Position numbers and translations under genes: made by a program. A DNA stretch of 64,000 bases from Schistocerca nitens. Its lineage: Eukaryota; Arthropoda; Insecta; Orthoptera; Acrididae. The stretch is taken from assembly GCF_023898315.1 (NCBI RefSeq), contig NC_064615.1, positions 731,893,450 through 731,957,449 on the forward strand, in the 5' to 3' direction. Positions 33,593 through 45,569 of the stretch are shown here, one piece after another. Numbering within the stretch: the stretch's first letter is position 1; every line of letters starts with the position of its first letter. The notes under the pieces were generated by a model. It ran no database searches. It saw only the letters and a list, made by a program, of their open reading frames with translations, and was not told the DNA's origin.

Positions 33593-36015
33593 TTATTCAC
33601 TTTCACTGCACACTTCCTTCTTGTGGTGAGGGTGCTGGTGGCGATGTTCAGGGAGGACTCTGCCGATTGATGTCCGCAGTGGAATCTGCAGGAAGTTTTT
33701 GAAGTTCTCGCGGTAGCGCCTGTGCTGCTGGGCCGTCTTGTTCTGCTCCCAGAGGTCCATCAGGAAGGCCAGATGGTTGGTCTGCCTCCACGCTACGATG
33801 GCGTGTGCAGTCATGGCGTGGATCCAGAGAGTCGCCAGTCGCTTGGGTCGTGGAAGTGGGTTGGAGTCTGGGGCAATATTTGCTTCCACTGTGATGCTTC
33901 CCGGCGCCGATCTGTTGATGTGGGCCACCATCTGCTGGCACGCTTCCTATATGTTGGTGGCATTCCCGCAGGTAAAACGGTGCTCGAGGGCGTCGGTCAC
34001 GCCACATACGTCACACTTGTCACTTGCGACGAGTTTTATCTCCGCCAGTCTTTGGTTTGTTGGTACCGTTGTGTTTACTATTTTGTACCATGTCTCCTTT
34101 GCATCTTTAGTCAACACATTTTGGGAGACATTTAGCCACATCTGTTTCGTATTGTACTGCTGAAATTTGTGTTCAATTTTGTTTTTCGCTGGCTTCCCCA
34201 TGAGGGCCCAATATATGCTCTTGGCTGTTCTATGGCCGGGGTTCGCCACGATGTTCAGAGCGTAGCTTTTATTGACGTAGTACATACGTGTCGCATTCTT
34301 AAAGAGATGTGTCTATTGTCGACCGGCGCCTCTTCTGATGCGGGCTTGTATCTTGCAGTCATTGTCGCTGTGACACTGTGAGGGTTTTTGTCCTGGATGG
34401 CGAGCGCTCGTTTTAATAGAAGTGCCGCACATTTGGGTTTTACATCTATTAGACGTTGCTTGCGCGACTCAATATATTTCTATGCCACAGCAGGTGGTAC
34501 ACTGCTCGCTCAGTTTCGCCCGGGATGCTTAGGATTTGCTCTAGATACCACGCTTTCAACAGGATCGTCGTGTTTATGAGGTATGTTTTCTGGTGGATCG
34601 TTAGTTCCCGCTTCGCGTGCTGTCTGGAGAGCCCCTATGGTGTGTAGCACGTCTCTCCAGTTGTATGTGGGCATTCTAAGCGGACAAGGCTGTATAAATA
34701 TTCTGACGACTTTACGGCTCTCTACTATTTTATACTAATGTCCGTCTGGTTTGAGCCATTGAGTCCCGATCGGTGGCAGCACTGTTTTCCTGGGGTTGGT
34801 TTGGGCGCATGACGCTTTTTGGAATGTGTTGACGATGGTTTCTACTCGCCCAATGTCTTCCTGATATTCAATAAAGATGCCTAGGTCGTCAGCGTAGGCT
34901 ATACATGCTATCGCTTTGTCTCCTACGGAGAATCCTCTGATGTCTTTTGTGAGTTTGCCGGCCGAAGTGGCCGTGCGGTTAAAGGCGCTGCAGTCTGGAA
35001 CCGCAAGACCGCTACGGTCGCAGGTTCGAATCCTGCCTCGGGCATGGATGTTTGTGATGTCCTTAGGTTAGTTAGGTTTAACTAGTTCTAAGTTCTAGGG
35101 GACTAATGACCTCAGCAGTTGAGTCCCATAGTGCTCAGAGCCATTTGAACCATTTTTTTGTGAGTTTCCGCAGCAGTGGGTCCAGTGATATAGCGAATAT
35201 ATCCATTGACAATGAACAGCCTTGCCTCACTTATCTGTCCAGTTGTACCTGGTTTGTTTCCCAAATATTGGCTGTTATTGTCGATCTCGCAGTCCTTAGT
35301 ATCTTCTGTATGATTGTGATAAATTTTTACCCAAAACCGAGTCTGTTTAGTGTTTGTACGAGGTATCTGTGGTCGATCCTGTCGAAATCCTTTTTGAAGT
35401 CCACCGAAATTATGGCACCTGCGCTTCTGGTGATGGCTGCCTGTGCTATTATGTCCCTGTAGGTGCATGTGGCGCCAAATATATTTTTCCCAGGTACAGC
35501 ACATGTTTGCCACGGACTGATGACTTCCCTCATCACCTATTTCAGGTTATTTGCGATGCATTTCGCTATTATTTTATAGTCGGCGTTGAGGAGCGTAATC
35601 GGGCGAAACTCTTCAATGCGGCGGACGACTTTCTTCTTATGGATTAGGATTATTGTCCCTCTGGTAAGCCCAAGCGGAATTTCCGCCCCACTGAGTATTT
35701 CGTTCACCATCTCTGTGAATTGCATTCCTAGAACGACCTAGTACGCGAGGTAGAACTCGAGTGGGATGCCGTCGGCGCCCGGTGCTCTTCCTCTGGCGCT
35801 GGTCTTCATTGTTTCGTTCACGTCGTCCTCGTCGTCAACATTCTCCGTCAGCAACGCCCTATCTGCGTCTGTCAGCACGCTCCTCGTCTGCTGAAGAATT
35901 TCCGCAGTTGCTGCATAGTCTGTCTCTTCTTGTCGGAACATGTCTCGGAAATAGTCTTCGATGTGTTTTGTTAATTCCGTTTTAGTCGTAAGCGTCTTCC
36001 CCTCTTTGTCCTGCA
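33593..36015 (-). pseudogene. L1/Tx1-like LINE ORF2: RT and C-terminal zinc-finger region
   Basis: On minus, one frame is kept over most of 2.4 kb with only a few stops. Order: APGADGIPLEFY (near 35,740-35,780), TIILIHKKK and EFRPITLLNADYKIIAK (RT motifs 1-2, 35,540-35,725), FKKDFDRIDHRYL (motif A, the usual A changed to D, 35,340-35,390) and AYADDLGIF (catalytic box, about 34,880-34,910). Near 33,965-34,040 is CDVCGVTDALEHRFTC, a CX2CX7HX3C finger, and the frame ends near 33,593. The endonuclease is absent because the copy stops at 36,015 against a SINE. The L1/Tx1-like call rests on motif style. Confidence 0.75.
34957..35155 (+). mobile_element. SINE family A, copy 11 (variant subfamily)
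   Basis: TSD TTTTGTGAGTTT at 34945-34956 and 35156-35167, inside the RT gene downstream of the catalytic-box region. It shares all diagnostic variants with copy 4 at 8.2 kb. Confidence 0.94.
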
Positions 36016-36305
36016 ACTCACTTTCCCCGAGACTTGGACTCGGGACCTTTGCCTTTCGCGGGCAAGTGCTCTACCAACTGGCTACCCAAGCACGACTCGC
36101 GCCCCGTCCTCACAGATTTAATTCCGCCAGTACCTCGTCTCCTACCTTCCCAACTTTCCAGAAGCTCTCCTGCGAACCATGCAGAACTAGCACTCCTGAA
36201 AGAAAGGATACTGCGGAGACACGGCTTAGCCACAGCCTGGGGGATGTTTCCAGAATGAGAATTTCACTCTGCAGCGGAATGTGTGGTGATAGGAAACTTC
36301 CTGGC
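36016..36305 (-). mobile_element. SINE family C, minus-strand copy
   Basis: GAGACTTGGACTCGGGACC and CTCTACCAACTGGCTACCC are the reversed tRNA-like head (B box and A box). They are followed on the right by the long 5' segment (GCTCTCCTGCGAACCATGC, GGAGACACGGCTTAGCCAC) and TTCCAGAATGAGAATTTC. Thus the repeat unit places a tail-like segment upstream of the head, as in tandem copies. Confidence 0.85.
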
Positions 36306-36456
36306 AGGTACTGGATGAACTGAAGTTGTGAGGACGGGTACCGATTCGTGCTCGGGTAGCTCAATCGATAGTGCACTTGTCCGTGAAAGACAAAGCTCCC
36401 GAGTTCGAGTCTCGGTCCGGCACACAGTTTTAATCTGCCAGGACGTTTCATTTTCA
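36306..36456 (+). mobile_element. SINE family C, plus-strand copy head-to-head with the previous
   Basis: A box region CGGGTAGCTCAATCGATAG, B box GAGTTCGAGTCTCGG, tail CACAGTTTTAATCTGCCAGG ending CGTTTCATTTTC. Its 5' side meets the 5' side of the minus-strand copy within a few bases. Confidence 0.88.
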
Positions 36457-37190
36457 CTACTGCAACGATAGACGCAACATTACTTCAAGACGCAGTTTAT
36501 CATGCCGTGCACGGACACCTGAGTTCCACATTGTTGTCTCCACCACAGTTCCAAACAGCTTTAAGTCAAGCACAAACAGAACTCCTTGCAGAATATCAAC
36601 AAACAGCAACTGAAGCGAGAAAAATCTACCACATAGCATCCTTTAAAATTAGTTCAGATAGAGCAAAAGTATAAGTATCCATTTAGTTTGCGATAGAGGG
36701 ACTGAATGCACAATACTAGTTTTTTACCTTCACCCTTATCTGTTAAAATGGCAAACTGTAAACAAATGGATCCAAATACAAATGAAAGAGCATCACGATT
36801 TGTCCAATCAAACTGATAAACACTAAAGTACAGTCAGATGAAGTACAGTTATTATGAGCGAAAATGCAAGTATGAGAGTGTCAAAGAGAAGTGCTAGCCC
36901 CACAACCAAATTTCCAGAGAGTAGGGGCACACTGGATTTATTCAGTACTTCCTTAGCGCCGCTGCTTTGCTCGCGTAGACTGTATGGCCTGCAGAGATTT
37001 TTTTGTTTTTATTTAATCGAATTTTTATGTTGTTCACAAACTGTAACATCTTCTAAGCTTTTCACACTATTTAAGGCCATGTAAGCATGGTCTTTTCCGA
37101 ATGTACTTCTGATCAAAATGCGCTTCTCGTCAATGGAGCCAAAGTTTTTGCTCATCATGCTTTTTGCATTCTTGTGGAGATATTTCCATA
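36457..37190. other. Unassigned AT-rich stretch
   Basis: No motif recognised. The last part grades into the tandem repeat that follows. Confidence 0.4.
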
Positions 37191-37870
37191 GCAAATTTCA
37201 TCCCCAAACAACCGAGAAGTGAAATACGAATTTTCATAAATTTAGCTATAAATTTCTTAAAAATTTTTATCCCCTATTGCACTCCCTTAAGGATTGAATT
37301 TCCAGAAACACATAGTTTTTATTTCTAACCAAGAATTCAAATACCAGTGGTCATAGATGTAGCCTTAAAAATTCTTTAGTAGTTGTTTAGCAATTACTTA
37401 TTTTCAAAAAACCTTTCACCCACTATTTTACCCTCTTAGGGGTTCAATATGCCAAAATGCTGAAACATGTATTTTTTTCAGAGAAGTACCAATGTTCATA
37501 GATGTACCGTTAAAAATACTTTCGTAGTTTTTTTATAATGATATATTTCTAAGACAAGCTTTGACCTACTATTTCATCCCCATAATGTGAACTTTCAAAA
37601 ATGATGAAACACGTATTTCTTTATTTCTGACCGAGAAACCAAATACCAATTTTCATAGGTCTTGCTTCAAAATTGTCTTAATAGCAACATTTTTCAGACA
37701 AGACCGTCATGCCCTGTTTCACCTCCTTAAGGTTGAAATTTCGAAAAATTCCTTCCTACAATATAAGATCCACACATTCTCCAAACTTCAAGTTTCTATC
37801 CTTAGCGGTTTGGAATGGGCGATGATGACTCCGTCAGTCAGGACGTTGCCTTTTATATACAGGAGATTCA
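37190..37870. repeat. Diverged tandem repeat, about 146-bp period
   Basis: Units begin near 37264, 37412, 37559 and 37702. Each has a CACCC(C)TTAAGG-like block followed by TGAA.TTTC.AAAA, an AAATACCA..TTCATAGATGTA block and TTCT.AGACAAG. A final segment CTATCCTTAGCGGTTTGGAATG with TTTTATATACAG looks like a repeat-element end. AT-rich and non-coding. Confidence 0.75.
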
Positions 37871-38344
37871 CATCGGAATTTATCGTCATACACTGTTACC
37901 AAAATTAAATACCTATGGGCATGACCAAAGTAGAACTATGGAGCAGAGGTATATTAATAAATGATACAACTTGCGATATAGCAGGAGAACAATTTCGTCT
38001 CCCAGTTACTATTGCGGATGGATCACGTTCCATATATTGGCCGTATTGGCCGATAAAACCGTTAGTTTGTTACCTATGAAGAACCTAACATTCCTCAAAA
38101 TTACCCTAAATCTCGACCTATTGCACTCACTACACGATCTGTTAGTGTCACGAAACGGACAGATTACGACAACACAAATGTCCCAGCGTATTGAGAACTA
38201 CAGAGATAAACAACGACATAACATCGCGGCCATAAACATTTCCACGATCACTGCTGCATGGCTCTACCAACACTTTGTGAATTCTATTGTTGCTTGAGGA
38301 GTGATACTACTCATCCGCCTGGATCACCAATCCATCAATACCTG
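37871..38344. other. Unassigned stretch
   Basis: A 108-codon plus-strand frame at 37971-38297 shows no similarity I recognise. Confidence 0.35.
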
Positions 38345-38688
38345 TCAACTGGCTAGGACTCCTCGCGAACAGGCCATGAAGGCCCAACGGTACCGACCGG
38401 CCGCCGTGTCATCCTCAGACTACAGGCGACACTGGATGCGGATATGGAGGGGCATGTGGTCAGCACACCTCTCTCCCGGCCGTATGTCAGTTTCCGAGAC
38501 TGGAGTCGCTACTTCTCAATCAAGTAGCTTCTAAGTTTGCCTCACAAGGGCTGAGTGCATCCCGTTTGCCAACAGCGCATGGCAGACCGCATGGTCATCC
38601 ATGTAAGTGGTAGCCCAGCCCGACAGCGCTTAACTTCGGTGATCTGGCGGGAACCGGTGCTACCACTGCGACAAGGCCGTTGTCAAGT
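38345..38688 (-). mobile_element. 5S rRNA-derived SINE (SINE3-type)
   Basis: On minus, 38688 to about 38566 follows 5S rRNA: GATCACCGAAGTTAAGCGCT, GTCGGGCTGGGC, GGATGACCATGCGG and a closing GCGCTGTTGGC. These supply the type 1 Pol III internal elements (A box, intermediate element, C box). An unrelated body follows to about 38,345 (GAGGATGACACGGCGGCCGG, CGTTGGGCCTTCATGGCC). True 5S genes would not carry this body. SINE3 elements use this design. Confidence 0.8.
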
Positions 38689-39390
38689 GGCTAGAAAGTA
38701 GCAAGAAAGATTTAAAAAGTGTAACATAGAGTAAGATTGTAAATTTTGCATCAGCAAATAAGAACTCGAGAGGCAGTATAGTATTGAGAACCGATAGATA
38801 ACTTTGTGAATGGGATTTTCAAATTTTTTAAAGGAGAGGAGAATGTCACACGGAAGAAATGTATTATAGGTAAATGCAAAAATTTTCTCGAACTCGTCTC
38901 CAGCCAGCACCAAGCCAGGGCAAGCCAGACGAAAACCTCGCATCGCTATAAAAGCGACAAACAGGGACAAAGCAGACATTGTGGAAACGCAATAAACCCA
39001 GAAGAGATTGCCTCACCTTGCACGAGCGAGAAGCTTGAAGTGTAAACTCAGCATCAAGGCCTAGGGGAGCTGAAGCCTTCACCGCATTTCACAAGAGCGC
39101 CTATCAGCCTGCTGAAATGGCGGAAAAGCAACAAGCAGAAGCTGTGAAAGGTATTCTTGCGAAACAGAGAGTGGTGAATAGCGCTGATGAGCTCAGGAAA
39201 GTAGATCACATACGTTGACCTGCCATAACCTCAGTACCTTACATGAATAACAATAAGAAATTCCGGTTTCCGACCCCTTGTGTTCAATCTTTACTTTGTA
39301 GTACACCAGGCACGAGGCCAAGTTCGTGATGCAACGCTACCGTTCGCCAAGACGACTTCCGTCTCCGAAGCAGCTGCCTATGTGGCCTAC
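38689..39390. other. Unassigned; includes a TATAAAAG motif
   Basis: CGCTATAAAAGCGACAAACAGG near 38943 could be a Pol II TATA region of an unidentified element. No open frame of note. Confidence 0.35.
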
Positions 39391-39392
39391 TA

Positions 39393-40859
39393 CTCTCATG
39401 TTCACAAATTAAAGATAATGCTGATACAGGGTGAAACAACGCTCTTGCGGGCGGTTTGCGGGTTTAAATCACCTCGGGGTATGACCATGCGGTGCATTTC
39501 ACCTGCGGTCGTCGCACGGTGGCGCTGGCAGCAGTCCACATACGCACAGGTGTGTTGGTGCGTGTCAGAGTACGGTGCAGCGAGTAAGTGTGCAGACGTT
39601 TTCAGACGTGCTAATGGTGACTGTGTGTTGAAAATGGCTCAAAGAACACATATTGATGACATTATCAGGGGTAGAATACTAGGGCGACTGGAGGCTGGTC
39701 AAACACAGCAGGTCGTAGCGTGGGTCCTCCGTGTGCCACAAAGTGTGATCTCAAGATTATGGCAACGATTCCAGCAGACAGGAAACGTGTCCAGGCGCTA
39801 CAGTATGGGACATCCACAGTGTACAACTACAAGAAGACCGATATCTCACCATCAGTGGCCGCAGACGGCCGCGGAGTACTGCAGGAAGCCTTGCTCGGGG
39901 ACCATAACGCAGCCACTGGAATAGTTGTCTCCAGACACACAGTCTACAGACGACTAAACAGACATGGTTTATTCGACCAGAGACCTGCAAGGTGCATTCC
40001 ACTGACCCCTGCTCACAGCAGAGCTCGTAAAGCCTGGTTCAAGAACACAGTATATGGTCATTGGAACAGTGGTCCCAGGTTGTTCACAGACGAGTCCAGG
40101 TATAGTCTGAACAGTGAGTCTCACCGGGTTTTCATCTGGCGTGAATCAGGAACCAGGTACCAACCCCTTAATGTCCTTGAAAGGGACCTATATGGAGGTC
40201 GTGGTTTGATGGTGTGGGGTGGGATTATGATTGGTGCACGTACACCCCTGCATGTCTTTGACAGAGGAACTGTAACAGGTTAGGTGTATAGGGACGTCAT
40301 TTTGCAACAGTATGTCCTCCTTTTCAGGGGTGCAGTGGGTCCCACCTTCCTCCTGACAGATGATAACGCACGGCCCCACCGAGCTGCCATCTCGGAGGAG
40401 TACCTTGAAACTGAAGATATCAGGCGAATGGAGTAGCCTGTCTGTTCTCCAGACCTAAACCTCATCGAGCACGTCTGGGATGCTCTCGGTCGACGTATCG
40501 CTGCACGTCTTCAAACCCCTAGGACACTTCAGAAGCTCCTACAGGCACTGGTGCAAGAATGGCAGGCTATAGCCCAGCAGCTGCTCGACCGCCTGATCCA
40601 GAATATGCCAACCCGTTGTGCGGACTGTGTACGTTTGCATGGTGATCATATCTCATATTGATGTCGGGGTACATGCGCAGGAAATAGTGGAATTTGTAGT
40701 ACATGTTTTTCGGGACGGTTTTCTCGACTTATCGCCAATACCGTGGACCTACAGATCTGTGTCGTGTGAGTTCCCTATGTGCCTATGCTATAGTTTTGTG
40801 TAGTGCCACGTTGTGTGGCACCACATTCTGCAATTATCCTTAATTTATGAGCATGAGTG
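39393..40859 (+). mobile_element. Tc1-like DNA transposon, both ends present
   Basis: Left end CTCTCATGTTCACAAATTAA against right end TTAATTTATGAGCATGAGTG (reverse complement CACTCATGCTCATAAATTAA). TA flanks both sides (39391-39392, 40860-40861). 1467 bp with a central transposase pseudogene. Confidence 0.88.
39634..40661 (+). pseudogene. Tc1 transposase (DD34E), frameshift plus two stops
   Basis: Starts MAQRTHIDD with a helix-turn-helix region (RGRILGRLEAGQTQ, RVPQSVISRLWQRF). The frame changes at about 39,790-39,815. Catalytic residues follow: LFTDESRY, LTDDNARPH, and 34 residues later LIEHVWD. TAG stops at 40281 and 40434 interrupt it; the second is a Trp-type position before the PxxSPDLN motif. 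It ends in a normal C-terminus. Few lesions imply recent loss. Confidence 0.88.
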
Positions 40860-40861
40860 TA

Positions 40862-41244
40862 GACTCTGACGCTGTGAGCTGCCGAGCTTGTAGTCACTGA
40901 TGAGAAGACTAGAAGACTTCTTCCTGCGGCTTGCAGAGACGAACTGATGGTGCTTGACGAACTGTATACCTGTCGCAGTATTCGGAAGGTGCGCTAACTT
41001 GTGCTGCCCCTGGCTAGTGTCTATAAGCAGTCAACATCCCCGGCCTTCCTTCATACAAGGTTTATTCTGTGGGCCATGTCCACACCATGCAGAGCTACTG
41101 AGAGATTACCCAAGCACAATCCATTTGACGTCAGTGAGAGCGCTCTTGTGATACGCAATCTCTGTCCGGGTCAACCTCACCTGTAGGACGGGCTACTACG
41201 TTCGACCCCAGCCTTGCCACCCACAAGACACACTGATTACTTGT
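40862..41244. other. Unassigned host of the Tc1 element
   Basis: No motif recognised. CTATAAGCAG near 41021 is TATA-like without further support. Confidence 0.35.
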
Positions 41245-41632
41245 TGTTCGGAAAGTAGGAGAAGAGGCACTTTCATAATTGAAGCTGTGAGGGCGGGTCG
41301 TGAGTCGTGCTTGGGTAGCTCAGATGGTGCCCGCACGGTAGCTCAGCGTGCTCGGTCAGAGGGTTAGCTACCTTCTGTAATAAAAAAAACTGAGCGAACA
41401 TATCAACATAGAACCTGAACGGCTGTCATCGGATGTCCGCCCCGAACAAATTGAACGAACAATATGGAACAAAATGAGAGAAAAAAAATTAAAAATAAAA
41501 AAATAATGGTAGAGCGCTTGCCCGCAAAAAGCAAAGATCCCAAGTTCGAGTCTCGGTCCAGCACACAGTTTTAATCTGCCAGGAAGTTTCATATCAGCGT
41601 ACACTCTGCTGCAGAGTGAAATTCTCATTCTA
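41245..41632 (+). mobile_element. SINE family C, split by SINE D
   Basis: Head TGGGTAGCTCAG-ATGGT, interrupted, then ATGGTAGAGCGCTTGCCCGC, B box AGTTCGAGTCTCGG and tail CACAGTTTTAATCTGCCAGG ending ATTCTCATTCTAG. Confidence 0.9.
41329..41505 (+). mobile_element. SINE family D
   Basis: Head GCCCGCACGGTAGCTCAGCG, then GAGGGTTAGCTACC, CTGAACGGCTGTCATCGGATG, TCCGCCCCGAAC and an A-rich 3' end. TSD ATGGT (41324-41328, 41506-41510) within the A-box region of the family C host. A fifth head type in this window. Confidence 0.88.
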
Positions 41633-42880
41633 GATGTTCAGGTGGTTATACAAATGGCCGCTGGTATGGGCTAAATCAAATTTTTTTCACCTCTTGTTCC
41701 TAGCCCAAATAGGAACTGAGCACGAAGTGCCCCCAGATCGCTATTCTGCGCGCGGCCTTCTCATAATTTAGACAGCACTTCCACCTTCTAACGATAGCTG
41801 GTGACACTGACGAAAAGTTGTATAAAATAGTCCTTCTGAGCCGAAGTTTAAGGGGATGCTTTCTTCTCCAAGTGTATCGCTACTTCAGATTTGTTCTGCC
41901 CATCATACGAATGGTAGTCATACTCCGTGGATATATTTTCAACGAAATCCCCCCTCAAACATTTTCTCCTGGCATATGTGCCAATGAAATAATTTTCGTG
42001 ACGTACGGAATAGCATGTCCCAGAAGGAAATCACAGCTGACTACATACCGAGAATTCAAACGCATTAATAAGTCTGACCTTGCAATTAAGGAGTAAGAAA
42101 TAGTTTGAGACAAGTCTTCTATTCACTTCTCGGACAAAAACTATAAACTTCATATATTTACTAATACACTTGCTCAGTTACATGACATATATGCTCCCCT
42201 ACAGGCCGGAAAAGTAATAAGGAAAATTGCTATTTCTTCGGTAACTATAGTGTAAAGAAAAAGGTACTGCGTGTGTGGAAACCTGTTCCGATGTAAGAGA
42301 GTGCCTGAAGGCCCTAATCATATTAAGTTAAATAAATTAATAAATACAATAGGATGCCTAATTAAACCTAAAAGAATGACTTAGTCCCTCAGGAATGAAG
42401 AAAATTAGATATTGGCAGACTAAACGAAAGACAGTTCCCATAGATGCAGCATTGAAACTGTAGGTGATCATCAAATCATCGATGTTAATTTCATTTTCAT
42501 CATCGGCATCGAAACATCGATGACCGATAGTAATTGACATAAAACCACAGATGTTAAATGATGCAATTACAGAATGGCGTAAAAACAACGTGCATGTATG
42601 ACATCATATTTATTACACAATACTTACAGTAATAATTAACGTTACACATCCACAAGTTTTGTCTGCAGCCAGTAAAAATGTTTTTGAAAGAAGTTTCCCC
42701 TTCATTGTATTGCATTGTTGACAGGAAGCATACTCTGATTTGAGAACAGTTTTTTCAGAAGATGACGATGTAACTATACGGTTCAAATATTTCAGTAATT
42801 TTTTGTAGCTTTGAATAGGTATTACCGATGATGTGATTCAGTACTGCTAACGAATCTTGTTACTTAAGTAGATTAGGTTC
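41633..42880. other. Unassigned stretch
   Basis: AT-rich, short frames. ATCATCGATGTTAATTTC and CGAAACATCGATGACCG (42476-42528) form a loose inverted pair. Nothing identified. Confidence 0.4.
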
Positions 42881-42891
42881 TGTATCGGCAA

Positions 42892-43092
42892 GCCGGCCGG
42901 TGTGGCCGAGCGGTTCTAGGCGCTACAGTCTGGAACTGCGCGACCGCTACGGTCGCAGGTTCGAATCCTGCCCCGGGCATGGATGTGTGTGATGTCCTTA
43001 GGTTAGTTAGGTTTAAGTTGTTCAAAGTTCTAGGGGACTGATGACCTCTGAAGTTAAGTCCCATAGTGCTCAGAGCCATTTGAACCTTTTTT
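42892..43092 (+). mobile_element. SINE family A, copy 12
   Basis: TSD TGTATCGGCAA at 42881-42891 and 43093-43103. Full length, intact Pol III boxes and tail stem. Confidence 0.95.
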
Positions 43093-43103
43093 TGTATCGG
43101 CAA

Positions 43104-43710
43104 CATGTCTAATGGTTTCTCCGACCAATACAATGAGGGCTGCGTCATATTCGTTATAGTACTCTCGGTAAAGTTTCACCCTAGCTTGTGTAGATGTATG
43201 TATGTATATATTAATCTTGTAACTAAGTGAAATTATTCTCGTTAATTATCAAAAGTCCAAACTAATGTAGCAAGGCCTACTGTTTGTGTACTGTATCCCC
43301 AAAGTCTCACAGAACGCAAGCAGTAATCGTTATGTCTTCGCCGAAGCTGCATGATATAATGTACTGAAATAAAATTATGACCTGCCAATAATAGTAAAAG
43401 TACAGTTATGGAAACTCGTCGACCTCGTAGTGCAGAAGCAGCATGTGAATTTCCTGTTCGTAAATAGGAACTTATATAGGATCCTCGGATACTGACTCAA
43501 GGCTATTCGTTTCGCATTGGTATATGATGCTCTGCCGTAAAGCAGATTTCTCTTAATGGCAGGAAAACACTTTCCAAATTTCCTTGGCCGTGTTTGCAGA
43601 TTCACTGGAGAACATCACTAATCAAATTTCCGAAGTTCCTATACAAAAGCTTGGGACTAATCTAGTTTTCCACAAATCACACTTCTGGGAATAACTAATA
43701 ATAATAATTA
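43104..43710. other. Unassigned AT-rich stretch
   Basis: Nothing recognised on either strand. Confidence 0.4.
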
Positions 43711-43719
43711 AGTAGAATT

Positions 43720-43919
43720 GCCGGTCGGTGTGGCCGAGCGGTTCTAGGCGCTTCAGTCTGGAACCGCGCGATCGCTACGGTCGCAGGTTCCAATGCTGCC
43801 TCGGGCATGGATGTGTGTGATGTCTTTAGGTTAGTTAGGTTTAAGTAGTTCTAAGTTCTAGGGGGACTGATGACCTCAGCTGTTAAGTCCCATAGTTCTC
43901 AGAGCCATTTGAACGAACT
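43720..43919 (+). mobile_element. SINE family A, copy 13, B box damaged
   Basis: TSD AGTAGAATT at 43711-43719 and 43920-43928. The B box is GGTTCCAATGC instead of GGTTCGAATCC, which should weaken TFIIIC binding. The head is otherwise intact. Confidence 0.94.
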
Positions 43920-43929
43920 AGTAGAATTA

Positions 43930-45000
43930 CCCTTAAATATATCAGTTTATTCTTGCTGAAACTTACACCAATGGCTTCTATATCTCTTTCTATACTCATC
44001 AAATAAATCAGTTCCAATCTATTTTACAAATGGCGTCTGACAACAGACACTTGTTAGAATCAGAATCATATACGTATTCATGCTAGCGTCTCTCGTAACA
44101 GAGTCTCCCCTGATCACTCAATTTTCACGTAAGCGATCCACTCAGCCCAGATAATCAAGCCAGTTTTAATTCAACAAACTATAAAATATCGCGAAGTAGC
44201 ACAGGCTCGGGCTAGGAAATCACGTCGGTGATAGAAGAGGGGCGTCAGCTGGTCGCCTCAGCTTTAATTCAACGAACGACAAAGTATTGCAAACTAGCAC
44301 AGGCTCTGGCTGAGCTATCACACCGGTGATGTAGCGGGGACATGGAATGTAGCTCCTGCTGTATCACACGTTGTAACACAAACTAATATAACTTATATCC
44401 CAGTACCTTGCACTTCTAGCACTTTCCCTTCCTGTGGGCCGCCCTTGTGCAGTTCACAATCACTGTATCTAGAATAAGTGCATCCAACGCATTCAGACTC
44501 CTTTGTAAGCACGCGTGCGACGTCAGAACATCTGTTTGACATTATACAGCATGTGTTTTAGCTAAGAATAACTGTATTTGGCATGTTTGTGTGTCAACCT
44601 GAGCCATCTTGGATGGGCATATGGCAAATCTTAATATTTTGCATAATCGGAGTTCATCTGTCGACATAAAAGCGTAGCTTCCTTTCTCTTTGAAGATTCA
44701 CAATACTTCCTGAGTCTTCACCTGTATGTATTTGTTTGTAGTTTCCCTTTTTACCGGACAGGGATGCGTAGTAAAACAGTTGTAATGTGCACCAACACAA
44801 GCTACTGCAACTCCAACGAATATATGAAGTCTGGCTCTGTCGGTGTTAACTTTAACTGTTGACAAGTGGTAAAACAATAACAAGCTCTGTGTCTTGGGTA
44901 CCGTTATATACCGTAATTATGCTGTTAGTTCTTCCTGCACCTTCGCAGGACAGCTAGGAACTGCCTTGGAAGTAACAGTGTAGGAATCAATTGTCCACAT
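43930..45000. other. Unassigned; expected place of the gypsy 3' LTR
   Basis: Apart from the 98-bp duplication nothing was identified. I compared it by eye with 52-54 kb and saw no matching LTR pair. Confidence 0.35.
44161..44345. repeat. Two-unit tandem duplication, 98-bp period
   Basis: Units at 44161 and 44259 share CAG(T/C)TTTAATTCAAC, TAGCACAGGCTC and ATCAC(G/A)(T/C)CGGTGATGTAG-like blocks. Confidence 0.85.
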
Positions 45001-45569
45001 ACGGCTTCCTGTACCCCTAAGCTATCGGCCAACGACTAGAGAAGCCTAGCTATGGCGATTCTCATGTCTAGCAAATGTAGTCGGGTTTGAGTTGCGTCTA
45101 AGTCTTGGTTGACAGTTCCCTAGTAGTCTTTGTATAAACTATTAGTTCAGTACTAAATCCCTAACAGTCCAAGTATTGTTCAATACGCTTTGCTCTAGAT
45201 TCGCCAGTTGTGTGTGGCGTGTCACTACATAGCGGCCTTGCTACTGTCCGCTATTTCTTGCACTTGTCCCAAAAGGTTGTTTAATTCTCTCATATCATTA
45301 GCACCATCGTTCAAAATATTGTCTTCAGTAATGTCTCACCTGCATCTAACCAGCCCCTCTTTTGACGCAGCACTATGTACGGTGCTAAAACCATCAGCTG
45401 GTGCAATACCTCATTCCTTGCTTCCCATCAGTTTTACGTTAGTCTCAGAGTCCACTGTTGACTGGTTAACATGACGTCATCCTGCCTGGAGAGCAGCACT
45501 CCTTCACTTAGTTGTTGATTCCATAGCGTATTCTCTACTTCTCCCCTGATGAAATGTGGCGCCATCATA

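Noticed and set aside
38566..38688. A real 5S rRNA gene
   Set aside because: Mismatches to 5S and direct fusion to a SINE-like body; single copy here, not a tandem array.
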